Positions 45,013 to 54,370 of a DNA stretch of 64,000 bases are shown here, one piece after another. The DNA is from Rhodospirillaceae bacterium. GTDB taxonomy: Bacteria > Pseudomonadota > Alphaproteobacteria > JAEUKQ01. How positions within the stretch are numbered: position 1 is the stretch's first letter; each line of letters begins with the position of its first letter. The notes under the pieces were generated by a model. That model saw only the letters and a list, made by a program, of their open reading frames with translations, had not been told where the DNA came from and ran no database searches. The stretch is taken from NCBI GenBank assembly GCA_016722635.1, contig JADKIX010000011.1, positions 310,001 through 374,000 on the forward strand, written 5' to 3'. A program made the translations under genes and the position numbers.

Positions 45013-45361
45013 TCCTACAAATTAAGGCATTAAGATAAAAATTCACGAATATATCTTGCAATATAAATTTTCAAAATCAAGTGCCACATCAATAAAACAG
45101 TCAAAATGGTCGATATAAAAATGGCCAATGACTCCAAGTATCCCGGTTAATCGTAAAACATAATTGAAAAATCCCAAAGGATCATATAGCGTTGGTAGGT
45201 ATAGAAAGGTAATATTTTCCTATATCCGTTAAAGATTAATTTCGTGATCAATTTAATAATAAAGATAATAGCTACTCGGTAAATTAAAGCCTAAAACTAA
45301 ATATTGCTAACTCGTAATACGGTTTAGCCAGAATTTTAAACAAGCTGACTTATATAACATA
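45013..45361. other. AT-rich divergent intergenic region
   Basis: About 350 bases between comM and the EamA gene hold no gene. The sequence is strongly AT-rich and should contain both divergent promoters; a TATATAA just before the EamA start is a weak -10 candidate. Nothing else is recognised. Confidence 0.5.
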
Positions 45362-46324
45362 ATGACCAATTACGCCTCAAGGCCGCATGACCAGCCATTG
45401 AAAGCCATTATTTTGATGGTTGGTGGCGTTTTAATGTTCAGTGTAGCTGACGCTTTGATCAAAGCAATGTCGGGTATTTATCCGATTGGGCAAATTATGA
45501 CTTTCCGCAATATATTTGCTTGTATCCCTATGGCTTTTTATTTTTACCGGACTAGCGGCTTTGCTTTTTTTAAAACCAAGCGCTTGGGATTACAGTTGTT
45601 ACGGGGTCTCATCGGCGTTATTTCGATGGCCAGCATCTTTGTGGCCTTCAAGCTGATGCCTTTGGCGGAAGCGGTGGCATTAACTATGTCTAGCACGATT
45701 TTTTTGGCGGCGCTTTCCGGTTTTTTGCTGCGGGAGGCAGTAGGATGGAAAAGATGGATTGCTATCTGGGTTGGTTTCATTGGCGTTTTGCTGATTACCC
45801 GCCCCGGGAAAAACCTTTTTGACGGTGTTGCCCTTTTTGCCTTGGCCAGCGCTTTTCTATTTGCCCTATCAATGATTTGCGTTCGCCATTTAAGCAAAAC
45901 TGATAGTGGGGCCACCACCATCTTTTATTTTATTTTGGTTTGTTTAATAGGCAGTTTTCTGACCATTCCCTGGCAGTGGATTTCCCCAGATCATATATGG
46001 GTGAAACAAGGAATTATTGGCTGGGCTCCACCCGCTTTAAGGGATGTTGGTATTTTGGCCCTGATTGGGTGTGTAGGGGGGGCTGCCCAGATTGCGATGA
46101 CCCAGGCGTTCCGTATTGCCCCAGCTGCGGTGGTAGCGCCCTTTCAATATACCGATATCCTTTACTCCATCATTTGGGGATATCTTTTTTGGGCGGAGGT
46201 GCCTGATTTATATTTGTATGCTGGCGGCGCCTTGATTACGTTAAGCGGGATTTTTATTGTTAGGCATGAAGTTAAGCGCCGACAGATTAATTCCCAAAAG
46301 ATCGCTCGCAAAACCAACCATTAG
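45362..46324 (+). CDS. EamA/DMT-family transporter
   Basis: A ten-helix membrane protein built of two EamA repeats. The first starts at VGGVLMFSVADALIKAMS and the second at LFALASAFLFALSMICVRHL, ending with GGALITLSGIFIVRHE. This is the drug/metabolite transporter superfamily; substrates range from amino acids to nucleotides and cannot be inferred. 320 residues. Its last four bases overlap the end of convergent gshB. Confidence 0.9.
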   Translation: MTNYASRPHDQPLKAIILMVGGVLMFSVADALIKAMSGIYPIGQIMTFRNIFACIPMAFYFYRTSGFAFFKTKRLGLQLLRGLIGVISMASIFVAFKLMPLAEAVALTMSSTIFLAALSGFLLREAVGWKRWIAIWVGFIGVLLITRPGKNLFDGVALFALASAFLFALSMICVRHLSKTDSGATTIFYFILVCLIGSFLTIPWQWISPDHIWVKQGIIGWAPPALRDVGILALIGCVGGAAQIAMTQAFRIAPAAVVAPFQYTDILYSIIWGYLFWAEVPDLYLYAGGALITLSGIFIVRHEVKRRQINSQKIARKTNH

Positions 46325-47259
46325 CCCTTTTTCTGTTTTTCGAGGGCGTCCCAGAATATTCTTTCCAAACAAGTGTTGTTGAGCTGATTAATCTGCTGAA
46401 ACCCTGTGGGTGAGGTAATGTTAATTTCCGTAAGGTAAGGGCCGATAATATCAATTCCCGCGAATAGGATGCCTAATTTTTTTAGGGTAGGGCCTATTGC
46501 TTGGCAAATTTGCAAATCCCGTGCCGAAAGATCGGTTTTTGCAGCCCTGCCGCCCACATGCAGGTTGGAGCGTGCCTCACCTGATTTGGGGATCCGGTTA
46601 ACCGCCCCAACTGCTTGGCCATCGATCAGGATAACCCTTTTGTCGCCCTGCCTAACTTCAGGGATATAGCGTTGGATCACCAGTGGTTCCCTTGATGTGC
46701 GTTGATGGACTTCCAACAAAGCATGCAAATTTTCATCATCCGCCTTTACGTGGAAAACGCCATATCCTCCATTGCCGTAAAGGGGCTTTATCACAATGTC
46801 TTGGTGTTTTTGACGAAAAGCCACGATTTCTGCGGCATCTGCCGTAATCAGGGTGGGTGGGATAAGATCGGGAAATTGCAATAAAAATAATTTTTCCGGG
46901 GCATTACGGACAGTTCTTGGGTGATTCAGGATCAGCACAGAGGAGGGCAAAAGCTCTAATAAGTGCGTGTTGGTTATGTAGGCCATATCGAAGGGTGGAT
47001 CTTGGCGGATCAGGACAACGTCAAAATCTTTTAAGGACAATTTCTGCTTTTTGCCCAATTGGGCATGGGCCCCTTTTTGACGTTGTAAGGTTATCGCATG
47101 GCCAAAGGCATAGATTTCACCATCCAGGAAATGTAAGTTGTTAGGGGTGTAATAATACAATTCATGGTTGCGCCGCTGGGCCTCTAAGGCGATAACAAAG
47201 CTTGTGTCTGTGTCGATGTTAATCGTTTCAATGGGATCCATTTGAATGGCGATACGCAA
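46321..47259 (-). CDS. gshB: Glutathione synthetase
   Basis: An ATP-grasp ligase that joins gamma-Glu-Cys with glycine. IRQDPPFDMAYITNTHLLE, NHPRTVRNAPEKLF, KPLYGNGGYGVF and EINITSPTGFQ are the family blocks. 312 residues, normal. No gshA is in the window. It lies downstream of cytochrome b561, yraN and rsmI in the same direction. Confidence 0.96.
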   Translation of the reverse strand: MRIAIQMDPIETINIDTDTSFVIALEAQRRNHELYYYTPNNLHFLDGEIYAFGHAITLQRQKGAHAQLGKKQKLSLKDFDVVLIRQDPPFDMAYITNTHLLELLPSSVLILNHPRTVRNAPEKLFLLQFPDLIPPTLITADAAEIVAFRQKHQDIVIKPLYGNGGYGVFHVKADDENLHALLEVHQRTSREPLVIQRYIPEVRQGDKRVILIDGQAVGAVNRIPKSGEARSNLHVGGRAAKTDLSARDLQICQAIGPTLKKLGILFAGIDIIGPYLTEINITSPTGFQQINQLNNTCLERIFWDALEKQKKG

Positions 47260-47298
47260 CGCAATGATATCCTCCTGGGTTAACGAAATTTTACGGTC

Positions 47299-47820
47299 TT
47301 ACATCCGTTGCAGCAAATTTATTTTGCCGACCAACCGGTGTTTGACGAAAGCAAGCAGATGAAGGCCGACCAGGCCTATGAAGCAAAAGGCCAGCAAAGC
47401 ATGGGCATTGCCAAGCTGCTTTATGGTGGTGGTGACAGCTGGAAAGGGAAGGGGAAAATTAAACCATTGCGGGGAAGCTCCATCCCCTACAAGGGCCAAA
47501 TATCCAGATATTGGTACAATAATCATAAAAATATAGAAAAGAATGTGAACTGCAAGCGACAGGTATTTTTCCCCATTGCTAAAGCTTGCAACCGGTGCAG
47601 GTCTTGCAAAAGACCAGCGAACAAGGAGGCGCAGCCAAATTAATGCAAAAATACTAATGCCAAAAGACTGGTGCCAGAAAATAATTGGGTATCCTGCAAC
47701 CACTAGTTTTTCTTCCAGCATAAAACCTGTACCGATCATGGCGACAACCAAAATAGCCATAAACCAATGTATTAGGCGTAATAAAGGATGATAGCGAAGA
47801 ACAGATGACGACATGATCAT
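47299..47820 (-). CDS. Cytochrome b561 (YodB/YceJ-like)
   Basis: A 173-residue membrane di-haem cytochrome with four helices. Likely haem-ligand histidines are in LLRLIHWFMA, IFWHQSFG, LAVHILFY and GLVGLHLLAFVKH. Proteins of this type pass electrons from the quinone pool, some as superoxide:ubiquinone oxidoreductases. Its partner is not evident. It lies between yraN and gshB. Confidence 0.92.
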   Translation of the reverse strand: MIMSSSVLRYHPLLRLIHWFMAILVVAMIGTGFMLEEKLVVAGYPIIFWHQSFGISIFALIWLRLLVRWSFARPAPVASFSNGEKYLSLAVHILFYIFMIIVPISGYLALVGDGASPQWFNFPLPFPAVTTTIKQLGNAHALLAFCFIGLVGLHLLAFVKHRLVGKINLLQRM

Positions 47821-47859
47821 AACCTTATTTTTAAGGAATCGGGATGATTAGATTTAACA

Positions 47860-48243
47860 TTAAGAATATATCACTAATTTGGGTATCTGCAAGGGTTGAA
47901 CAATCGCCAAAACCAGATAAACGGGATAATTTTGGTATCGAGGGTGCTTTACTAAAAAAAACTGTAATTGCCTTAATTGTCGTTGGCGTTGCAAGGGGTG
48001 GTAAGGCCAATGGGTTTTGGCTAGAGACCCTCGATATTTAACCTCAATAACATATAAATTGTGGTTCTTCGTTGCCAATAAATCAATTTCACCTAAACTC
48101 GACTGATAGTTGCGGCGGATGATCCGATACCCGCTGCCCCATAAATACAGGCAAGTCAAAAACTCGCCATATTGGCCAACCCAGGCTTTTTTCGGCCGTC
48201 TGATAAAGCGACGCAGTTTTTGGTAAAGATAAAAAGATAGCAT
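47860..48243 (-). CDS. yraN: UPF0102 (YraN) family nuclease-like protein
   Basis: A small protein of the restriction-endonuclease-like fold. The PD-ExK-type core GEIDLLATK...YVIEVKYR is present. Function is not established. ATG 48243 is chosen because it starts one base after the rsmI stop; the frame continues 21 codons upstream inside rsmI. About 127 residues. rsmI-yraN is a widely conserved pair. Confidence 0.9.
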   Translation of the reverse strand: MLSFYLYQKLRRFIRRPKKAWVGQYGEFLTCLYLWGSGYRIIRRNYQSSLGEIDLLATKNHNLYVIEVKYRGSLAKTHWPYHPLQRQRQLRQLQFFLVKHPRYQNYPVYLVLAIVQPLQIPKLVIYS

Positions 48244-48244
48244 A

Positions 48245-49129
48245 CTATTTCTTTTGTAGAACAAGGGCTTGATTATAAACAATTTTTTTAGAGATATCCA
48301 ATTCATCGGATATTTTTTTAGCGGCTTCTTTGACCGACATTAAAGGTAGGTATTGTTGCAGCAAGCTTGCGGCCATGTCTTCTTTTTCTTCTGGGGAAAG
48401 GATTAAAGGTTTGGTTAAGTCAATCATCACCACAATCTCCCCTTTTACCAAGGGATTTCGTTGGTAATAATCAACTAAGTCCTGCAAATCACCCCTTCTT
48501 ATTTCTTCAAACATTTTGGTTAATTCTCGCCCGACCGCTGCCGGTTTATTGCCAAAAACCGTTAAACAATCCTTTAAACTATCTTGCAACCGTTGCGGCG
48601 ATTCAAAAAAAACCAACGTCGCGCAGATAGAGGAAAAAGCCTGCAGGAATTTTTGTCTGGCTGCCGATCGAGGAGGAGGGAACCCTGCAAAAAGAAACTG
48701 GTGGGTAGGCAATCCAGAAATGACCAAACCGGTCAGCAGCGCTGAAGCACCTGGGATTGTCTGGACGCTAATGCCTTCCATGATGGCTGCCTGGACCAAT
48801 TTATAGCCTGGGTCAGAAATAAGGGGGGTTCCCGAATCACATACGAGCGCCAGCGAATGGCCTTGTTTTAAATGATGGATTAAAAGGGGCTGTATTTTTG
48901 CAGCATTATGGTCATGATAAGATTGTAATTTCGCCTGTATCCCATAATGCTCGAGAAGCTTGCGCGTAACCCTTGTATCTTCGCAGGCAATCATGTCAGC
49001 CTGCTGCAAGGTTAGTAGGCCTCGCAAACTGATATCGCTCAAATTACCAATGGGGGTTGCCACCAGGATCAGCCCCTGCATACTGGTTTTAATTGAATCA
49101 AGACAATTGGGCGGAAGCGATAAAGTCAT
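48245..49129 (-). CDS. rsmI: 16S rRNA (cytidine-2'-O) methyltransferase RsmI
   Basis: It methylates the ribose of C1402 in 16S rRNA using SAM. ATPIGNLSDIS, ACEDTRVTRKLL, VCDSGTPLISDPG and TIPGASALLTGLV are the tetrapyrrole-methylase-fold signatures. The C-terminal helical tail (MSVKEAAKKISDELDISKK) is also typical. The 294 residues include about 17 residues before the first conserved GLILVATP, so a later start (ATG at residue 17) is possible. Confidence 0.95.
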   Translation of the reverse strand: MTLSLPPNCLDSIKTSMQGLILVATPIGNLSDISLRGLLTLQQADMIACEDTRVTRKLLEHYGIQAKLQSYHDHNAAKIQPLLIHHLKQGHSLALVCDSGTPLISDPGYKLVQAAIMEGISVQTIPGASALLTGLVISGLPTHQFLFAGFPPPRSAARQKFLQAFSSICATLVFFESPQRLQDSLKDCLTVFGNKPAAVGRELTKMFEEIRRGDLQDLVDYYQRNPLVKGEIVVMIDLTKPLILSPEEKEDMAASLLQQYLPLMSVKEAAKKISDELDISKKIVYNQALVLQKK

Positions 49130-49259
49130 TTGCCAGACGGATGAAAATCGTTTAAAGTGCGTGAAAATTTAGAGGTAGTGAAGATTATGGATTGTTTAAT
49201 CTTTTGCTCATATTTTTTCACAATTGCCTGGATCCTACATGAAAGATTGAAATTGTCCC

Positions 49260-50534
49260 ATGAAAATTTTTAGCCTGGCTGCTCTTTTCGGATTATCCCT
49301 TGCCTTAATAAGCTGTCAAACAACCGATTCCCAGCGTTCTGCGGCACGCAGCGGATCACCTAAAGTGGCTATTTTGCTGCCCCTTACGGGCAAAGATGCG
49401 GTTTTGGGTAAAGCGCTTCTCAATGCTGCCCAGATGGCTGTTTTAGATGAGGGTGGTGCTGATTTTGAACTTATTATTAAAGACACTAATCAGACAGGTG
49501 GTGCAGCGCAGGCATTGCAAGATGCCATGAAAGATGGGGCCAGATTGGTGGTAGGGCCTGTTTTTGCAGCCCAAGTGCGCGAAATTGCCCCTATTGCCCA
49601 AGCTAAGGGTGTCCAGATAATTAGTTTCTCAAATGATGAAACCCTGACTAGTCAGGGCGTATTTGTTGGTGGGTTAACCTTGCCGCAACAAATCAACCGG
49701 GTTATTTCTTATTCATCAACCCAAGGGATCAAAAGGATTGCCTTGTTATTGCCCGACAATGCGTATGGCCGGGTAGTTGAAAGTTCGGCCAAACAATCAG
49801 CTGACGCAAACGAAGTGGAGATTTTCCAGACAGAATTTTATAACCCGGCAAATACCAATCTTTCAGAAACGGTTAAAAGGTTAGGGCCAGGTGACCCGGT
49901 GCCGTTACTCGACGAAAATCCCGAAACCGATCCAGAAAGTTCAGAAAGTGACTTAACTGAAAATCTGGACAATACCGATATCATTGAAGGGCAACAGATC
50001 ACTGCCAATAATCCGCCGCCAGCTTGGATGCCGCCTTATAAACCCGTGAAAGTGGTAAATTATCAAGCGCTGCTGATTGCGGAAGGAGGGGAAAAGTTAA
50101 TCACCCTGTCATCATTGGCTCCTTACCATGGTATCGATACGACCCAAGTCAGGCTTTTGGGTACCAACCTTTGGGACGCGCCAGCTTTAAGAAAAGAGGC
50201 AAGTTTGTTAGGGGGGTGGTATCCCAGTTATTCTTCGGAAGGGCGCGATGATTTTGAAAAAAGGTACCGTGAAAATTTTGCCGAATCCCCTAATCGCCTG
50301 GCAGCTACCGTTTATGACATGGTGGTATTTGCCACTCGTTTAGGTGGAAAACCAGGGGCTGATTTTAGCCGGAATGCGATTGTTGGTTTTGGTGAAATGA
50401 AGGGTATAAATGGCATTTTCAGATTTCTGCCGGACGGTATTGCAGAATACGGCCTGACGGTTTATGAAATTCAACGGCAACGGCTGTTGGTTAAAGATCC
50501 AGCCCCCTCCACCCTGATGCCATTAACCAACTAA
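49260..50534 (+). CDS. LppC/penicillin-binding protein activator lipoprotein
   Basis: A signal peptide ends in lipobox LISC, so the protein is a lipoprotein. The rest is a periplasmic-binding-protein fold (KVAILLPLTGKDAVLGKALLNAAQMAV, VGPVFAAQVREIAPIAQAKGV, RIALLLPDNAYGRVV), as in the C-terminal domain of LpoA and in alphaproteobacterial LppC-like proteins. A very acidic linker (about residues 219-245) interrupts the fold. A role in stimulating a penicillin-binding protein is inferred from family. It is divergent from rsmI, as in many relatives, and convergent with hemW. Confidence 0.9.
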   Translation: MKIFSLAALFGLSLALISCQTTDSQRSAARSGSPKVAILLPLTGKDAVLGKALLNAAQMAVLDEGGADFELIIKDTNQTGGAAQALQDAMKDGARLVVGPVFAAQVREIAPIAQAKGVQIISFSNDETLTSQGVFVGGLTLPQQINRVISYSSTQGIKRIALLLPDNAYGRVVESSAKQSADANEVEIFQTEFYNPANTNLSETVKRLGPGDPVPLLDENPETDPESSESDLTENLDNTDIIEGQQITANNPPPAWMPPYKPVKVVNYQALLIAEGGEKLITLSSLAPYHGIDTTQVRLLGTNLWDAPALRKEASLLGGWYPSYSSEGRDDFEKRYRENFAESPNRLAATVYDMVVFATRLGGKPGADFSRNAIVGFGEMKGINGIFRFLPDGIAEYGLTVYEIQRQRLLVKDPAPSTLMPLTN

Positions 50535-51709
50535 GCAGTTAAAAGATAATCAATCAAGGCATTTAACTTCAAACGGCCAAGTTCTGTTGCTTGAATTTTG
50601 GTAGCGGTGACAGTTAACAATTGCTGTGCTTGCAATTCGCGCAAAGCTTTATCTGACAGTGAAGCCAACAAATTAATCCCAGTTTCATGGGCGGCTAAAG
50701 CCACATTAATCCCGTCTTCTAGGCGTAACCCCATCAACACTGCTTCTGTACGCCGTTCAAGCGGCGATAAAGGATAGAAGTCTTTGGTTCCATGACCATG
50801 TAGTAACAGATACTGCTGCCAGGTTTCAGGAATTTTCAGTTGGAAAGACGCATATTTTTGTTGGTTGAGTTTGAACCTGCCATGGGCGCCGGGGCCGATA
50901 CCTATATAATCTTGATAACGCCAATAGGTTAAATTATGCCGACATTGGGCGTTAGGTTTTGCATAGTTGGAAATTTCATAGTGATGGAACCCTTTCCCCT
51001 TCATAAAGTTATTGGTCCATTGATAAAAATCTGCCGATAATTCCTGGTCAGGCATTGGCCATAGGCCTTCCTTATAATTTTTTTCAAAAACGGTTCCCTG
51101 CTCAATAGTTAATTGATACAGGGAAAGATGCGATCCAGCTAAAGACATGGCTTGGTTCAGTTCTTGTTGCCAATCACCTAGTGTTTGATGGGGAAGGGCA
51201 TAGATTAAATCAAAGGAATATTTCTCGAAATGGTTGGCAGCTATTTCAATAGCTTGAATGGCTTGCCGACTGTCATGATGACGGCCCAGAAATTTTAAAT
51301 CCCGATCGTTTAATGATTGGATACCTATGGAAAGACGGTTGATCCCGCTTTGGCGGTAATCGGCGAATTTTTGGCTTTCAACACTAGAGGGATTGGCTTC
51401 CAAGGTAATTTCAATCCCCTGGTCAAACGCCCAATATTTTTGGGCGGTAGCAATTAGTCCCTCAATCATTACCGCGGGCATTAAAGACGGGGTGCCGCCA
51501 CCAAAAAAAATACTGGTTAACCGTCGTCCCCATGTCCGCTTGCCATAAAAATCTATTTCGGCCTTAAGGCAGGCAAACCATTCTTGCCAATCAACCGCGG
51601 CTCTAACATGACTGTTAAAATCACAATAAGGGCATTTTGATACACAAAAGGGCCAGTGGATATAAAGCCCAAAATCTGTGTCTTGTGGGTTAATAGGGTA
51701 ATTATTCAT
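50531..51709 (-). CDS. hemW: HemW radical-SAM haem chaperone
   Basis: Related to HemN but lacking coproporphyrinogen oxidase activity; HemW binds haem and passes it to targets. The radical-SAM cluster motif CVSKCPYC (residues 22-29), followed by DFNSH, marks HemW, which lacks the extra cysteine of HemN (CxxxCxxCxC). FFGGGTPSLM and the HemN C-terminal domain (GLRLEDGIN) follow. 392 residues. It is three bases downstream of rdgB. Confidence 0.94.
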   Translation of the reverse strand: MNNYPINPQDTDFGLYIHWPFCVSKCPYCDFNSHVRAAVDWQEWFACLKAEIDFYGKRTWGRRLTSIFFGGGTPSLMPAVMIEGLIATAQKYWAFDQGIEITLEANPSSVESQKFADYRQSGINRLSIGIQSLNDRDLKFLGRHHDSRQAIQAIEIAANHFEKYSFDLIYALPHQTLGDWQQELNQAMSLAGSHLSLYQLTIEQGTVFEKNYKEGLWPMPDQELSADFYQWTNNFMKGKGFHHYEISNYAKPNAQCRHNLTYWRYQDYIGIGPGAHGRFKLNQQKYASFQLKIPETWQQYLLLHGHGTKDFYPLSPLERRTEAVLMGLRLEDGINVALAAHETGINLLASLSDKALRELQAQQLLTVTATKIQATELGRLKLNALIDYLLTA

Positions 51710-51712
51710 TGA

Positions 51713-52348
51713 TTACCCTGATACATGCAGGCAAAATTCTTTAAATTTTGCAAAAGCCTTTGCGCGGTGGCTGATCCTGTTTTTTTGGCTAGGATCCATT
51801 TCCCCAAAAGTTTGGGTGTAGTCATCCGGCACAAACATTGCATCATAGCCGAAACCCTTTGTTCCACGGGGAGGCCAGGCCAATGTCCCGTCAATCCGGC
51901 CCTCAAAGCTTTGATGATGTCCATCCGGCCAGGCAATCGCCAAAACCGAAATAAAAAAAGCCGGGCAACCCGTGATTGCCGTGATGCCTTTTTTCCCCAA
52001 TTCTTGGTAAACTTTATGCATCGCCACCTTAAAATCACGCTTTTCGCCTGCCCACCTGGCAGACACGACACCAGGGGCGCCGTCAAGTGCTGGAATCACG
52101 ATCCCTGAATCATCCGCTAAAGAAGGTAATTTGGAAAGGATGGCTGCTTGTTTTGCTTTGATTAGAGCATTTTCCTCAAAAGTTACCCCTGTTTCTTCTG
52201 GTTCCGGCAGGCCCAAATCCTTAATCGAATAGAGCGGACGGATGGAGGGGGGAAGAATTGCCTGTAGTTCGGCAATTTTCCCTTGGTTATGACTTGCTAA
52301 AACCAAAGGGCCTTGCAGCAAATAACGGGAATGGGAAGACCGTTGCAT
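51713..52348 (-). CDS. rdgB: XTP/dITP diphosphatase (RdgB/HAM1)
   Basis: It removes inosine and xanthosine triphosphates to prevent their use in nucleic acids. ASHNQGKIAEL, TFEENALIKA, LADDSGIVIPALDGAPGV with the metal-binding Asp pair, and GFGYDAMFVP are diagnostic. 211 residues. It lies between rph and hemW with gaps of 8 and 3 bases, so one operon. Confidence 0.96.
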   Translation of the reverse strand: MQRSSHSRYLLQGPLVLASHNQGKIAELQAILPPSIRPLYSIKDLGLPEPEETGVTFEENALIKAKQAAILSKLPSLADDSGIVIPALDGAPGVVSARWAGEKRDFKVAMHKVYQELGKKGITAITGCPAFFISVLAIAWPDGHHQSFEGRIDGTLAWPPRGTKGFGYDAMFVPDDYTQTFGEMDPSQKNRISHRAKAFAKFKEFCLHVSG

Positions 52349-52356
52349 GACTGCTG

Positions 52357-53097
52357 TTATGCTGCCAAAGTTGCCAAAAGTTGTTTTTGTTGTTCCACTA
52401 AAGAGCGGGTTGCCTTCTGGGCCAAATCAAGCATTTGGATCAGTTGTGGTTGGGTAAACGAATTTTTCTCGGCTGTAGATTGGATTTCAATGATATCCCC
52501 CTTACCATTCAACACAAAATTCGAATCAACTTCGGCATTGCTGTCTTCCATATATTCTAAATCCAGAATGGGTGTATTCCGGTAAATACCACAGGAGATG
52601 GCTGCAACATAATCTTGCAAAGGGAATTGCTTGATCACACCAGTTTTGACCAAACGGGCTAAAGCCTGATGTAAGGCAACATAACCGCCAGTAATAGCTG
52701 CCGTACGGGTGCCCCCATCCGCTTGAATAACATCACAGTCAATAAAAATTTGCCGTTCGCCCAAGGCAACCAAATTGGTAACAGCCCGTAGAGATCGGCC
52801 AATCAGCCGTTGAATTTCCTGCGTGCGTCCGGTTAATTTACCACGGCTGGCTTCCCGTTCGCTGCGCGTCGCAGTTGCCCGCGGTAACATACCATACTCC
52901 CCTGTTACCCAACCCTTGCCGGTATTCCGCAAAAAACCTGGCAATTGGTTGTCGACAGAAGCAGTACAGAGAAGATGCGTATTGCCCAATTGGATAAAAC
53001 AAGATCCTTCTGCATATTTATTGACGCCCATTTCCATTTTAACGACGCGCATTTGATCGGGTTGGCGGCCAGAGGGACGAAGGGGGGTATTAACCAT
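52357..53097 (-). CDS. rph: Ribonuclease PH
   Basis: A phosphorolytic exoribonuclease that trims tRNA 3' ends. RPSGRQPDQMR at the start, GWVTGEYGMLPRAT, GRTQEIQRLIGRSLRA and FIDCDVIQADGGTRTAAITGG are the family blocks, the last with the catalytic Asp pair. The length of 246 residues is full, so the enzyme should be active. It is divergent from hrcA across 180 bases. Confidence 0.97.
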   Translation of the reverse strand: MVNTPLRPSGRQPDQMRVVKMEMGVNKYAEGSCFIQLGNTHLLCTASVDNQLPGFLRNTGKGWVTGEYGMLPRATATRSEREASRGKLTGRTQEIQRLIGRSLRAVTNLVALGERQIFIDCDVIQADGGTRTAAITGGYVALHQALARLVKTGVIKQFPLQDYVAAISCGIYRNTPILDLEYMEDSNAEVDSNFVLNGKGDIIEIQSTAEKNSFTQPQLIQMLDLAQKATRSLVEQQKQLLATLAA

Positions 53098-53277
53098 TAT
53101 AAATAACTTTCATTGCTTAAAATGCCTGAATATTATCACTTTATTCATAAACGATATGAAAATAAAATGATAGAGAAGTGTTGAGAAGTTGCGAAATAAT
53201 TCCTATTTACTAGAAACGCATAAGCAAATTAATTTTGATTGGGACTATCCTCAAGAAGGGTTGATACAGTTGAAACG

Positions 53278-54339
53278 ATGGTGATAAAAAGCAAAGCCAG
53301 TATCCAAGAGCTTAGCCTGAGGTCACGGGAAATTTTCCGTCATATTGTGGATACGTACCTTGAAACGGGCGAACCGATCGGCTCAAAGGTTATTTCGAAG
53401 CGGGCGAACCTGAATTTGTCACCGGCTACTATCCGAAATGTGATGGCAGATTTAGAGGAAGCTGGGTTACTTTTTGCCCCCCATATTTCTGCGGGTCGTA
53501 TGCCTACGGAATTAGGGTTACGATTATTTGTCGATGGGTTACTCGAAATTGGGTATTTGGGGGAAGATGAACGACGCAATATGGAGGAAAAATGCCAAGT
53601 GGGGGGTCATCATTTCCCTGTTATGCTCGAACAAGCCATCCAAGCCTTGTCAGGACTTTCCCGTTGCGCCGGATTGGTTGTGGCACCCACCACCGAATAT
53701 AGGTTGAAGCACATGGAATTCCTAAAGCTTGGGCCTGATCGTGCCTTGGTGGTCATGGTATCGGAGGACGGGCTAATCGAGAACCGCCTGATTGATTTAC
53801 CTAAAGGATTACCGCCAGCTGCACTGGTGGAAGCGGGAAATTATTTGACTGCGCGATTGATTAATAAAACGTTGGCTGAAGCAACGGTTGAAATTACCAA
53901 AGAATTGGATGATCATCGGACGGAATTGAATTTATTGACAGAAAAGGTTATCAAAACGGGGTTAGCTACCTGGGCAGGGACAAAAAATGAGCGTATCCTT
54001 ATTTTGACCGGGCAAAGCCATTTACTAGAGGAAGTGAAAGAATTAGAAGATTTGGAACGGGTCCGCATTTTATTTCAAATGCTTGAGAATAAAGAATCAA
54101 TGATTCGTTTGCTCGAAGAATCAAAAAAGGCTAAAGATGTCCAGATTTTTATAGGCTCTCAAAATGAATTATTTAATTTGACCGGTTGTTCTTTAATTAT
54201 CGCCCCTTACCAGAATAACCGGCAACAGGTGATCGGGGCGGTAGGTGTGATTGGCCCTAGCCGGATAGATTATGCAAAGATTATCCCTATGGTCAATTAC
54301 ACAGCCCAACTGATTGGGCGGTTTTTAACCAAAAAATAA
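53278..54339 (+). CDS. hrcA: Heat-inducible transcription repressor HrcA
   Basis: It binds CIRCE operators and represses groESL in many alphaproteobacteria. An N-terminal winged helix (YLETGEPIGSKVISKRANLNLSPATIRNVMADLEEAG) is followed by a GAF-like core and the family C-terminus (VIGVIGPSRIDYAKIIPMVNY). ATG 53278 is used; the frame is open 13 codons upstream. No CIRCE (TTAGCACTC-N9-GAGTGCTAA) is seen before hrcA, grpE or dnaK, so its operator is probably outside the window. Confidence 0.95.
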   Translation: MVIKSKASIQELSLRSREIFRHIVDTYLETGEPIGSKVISKRANLNLSPATIRNVMADLEEAGLLFAPHISAGRMPTELGLRLFVDGLLEIGYLGEDERRNMEEKCQVGGHHFPVMLEQAIQALSGLSRCAGLVVAPTTEYRLKHMEFLKLGPDRALVVMVSEDGLIENRLIDLPKGLPPAALVEAGNYLTARLINKTLAEATVEITKELDDHRTELNLLTEKVIKTGLATWAGTKNERILILTGQSHLLEEVKELEDLERVRILFQMLENKESMIRLLEESKKAKDVQIFIGSQNELFNLTGCSLIIAPYQNNRQQVIGAVGVIGPSRIDYAKIIPMVNYTAQLIGRFLTKK

Positions 54340-54370
54340 GATATTTTTTATGATGCGAAGGTAGAAAAAA

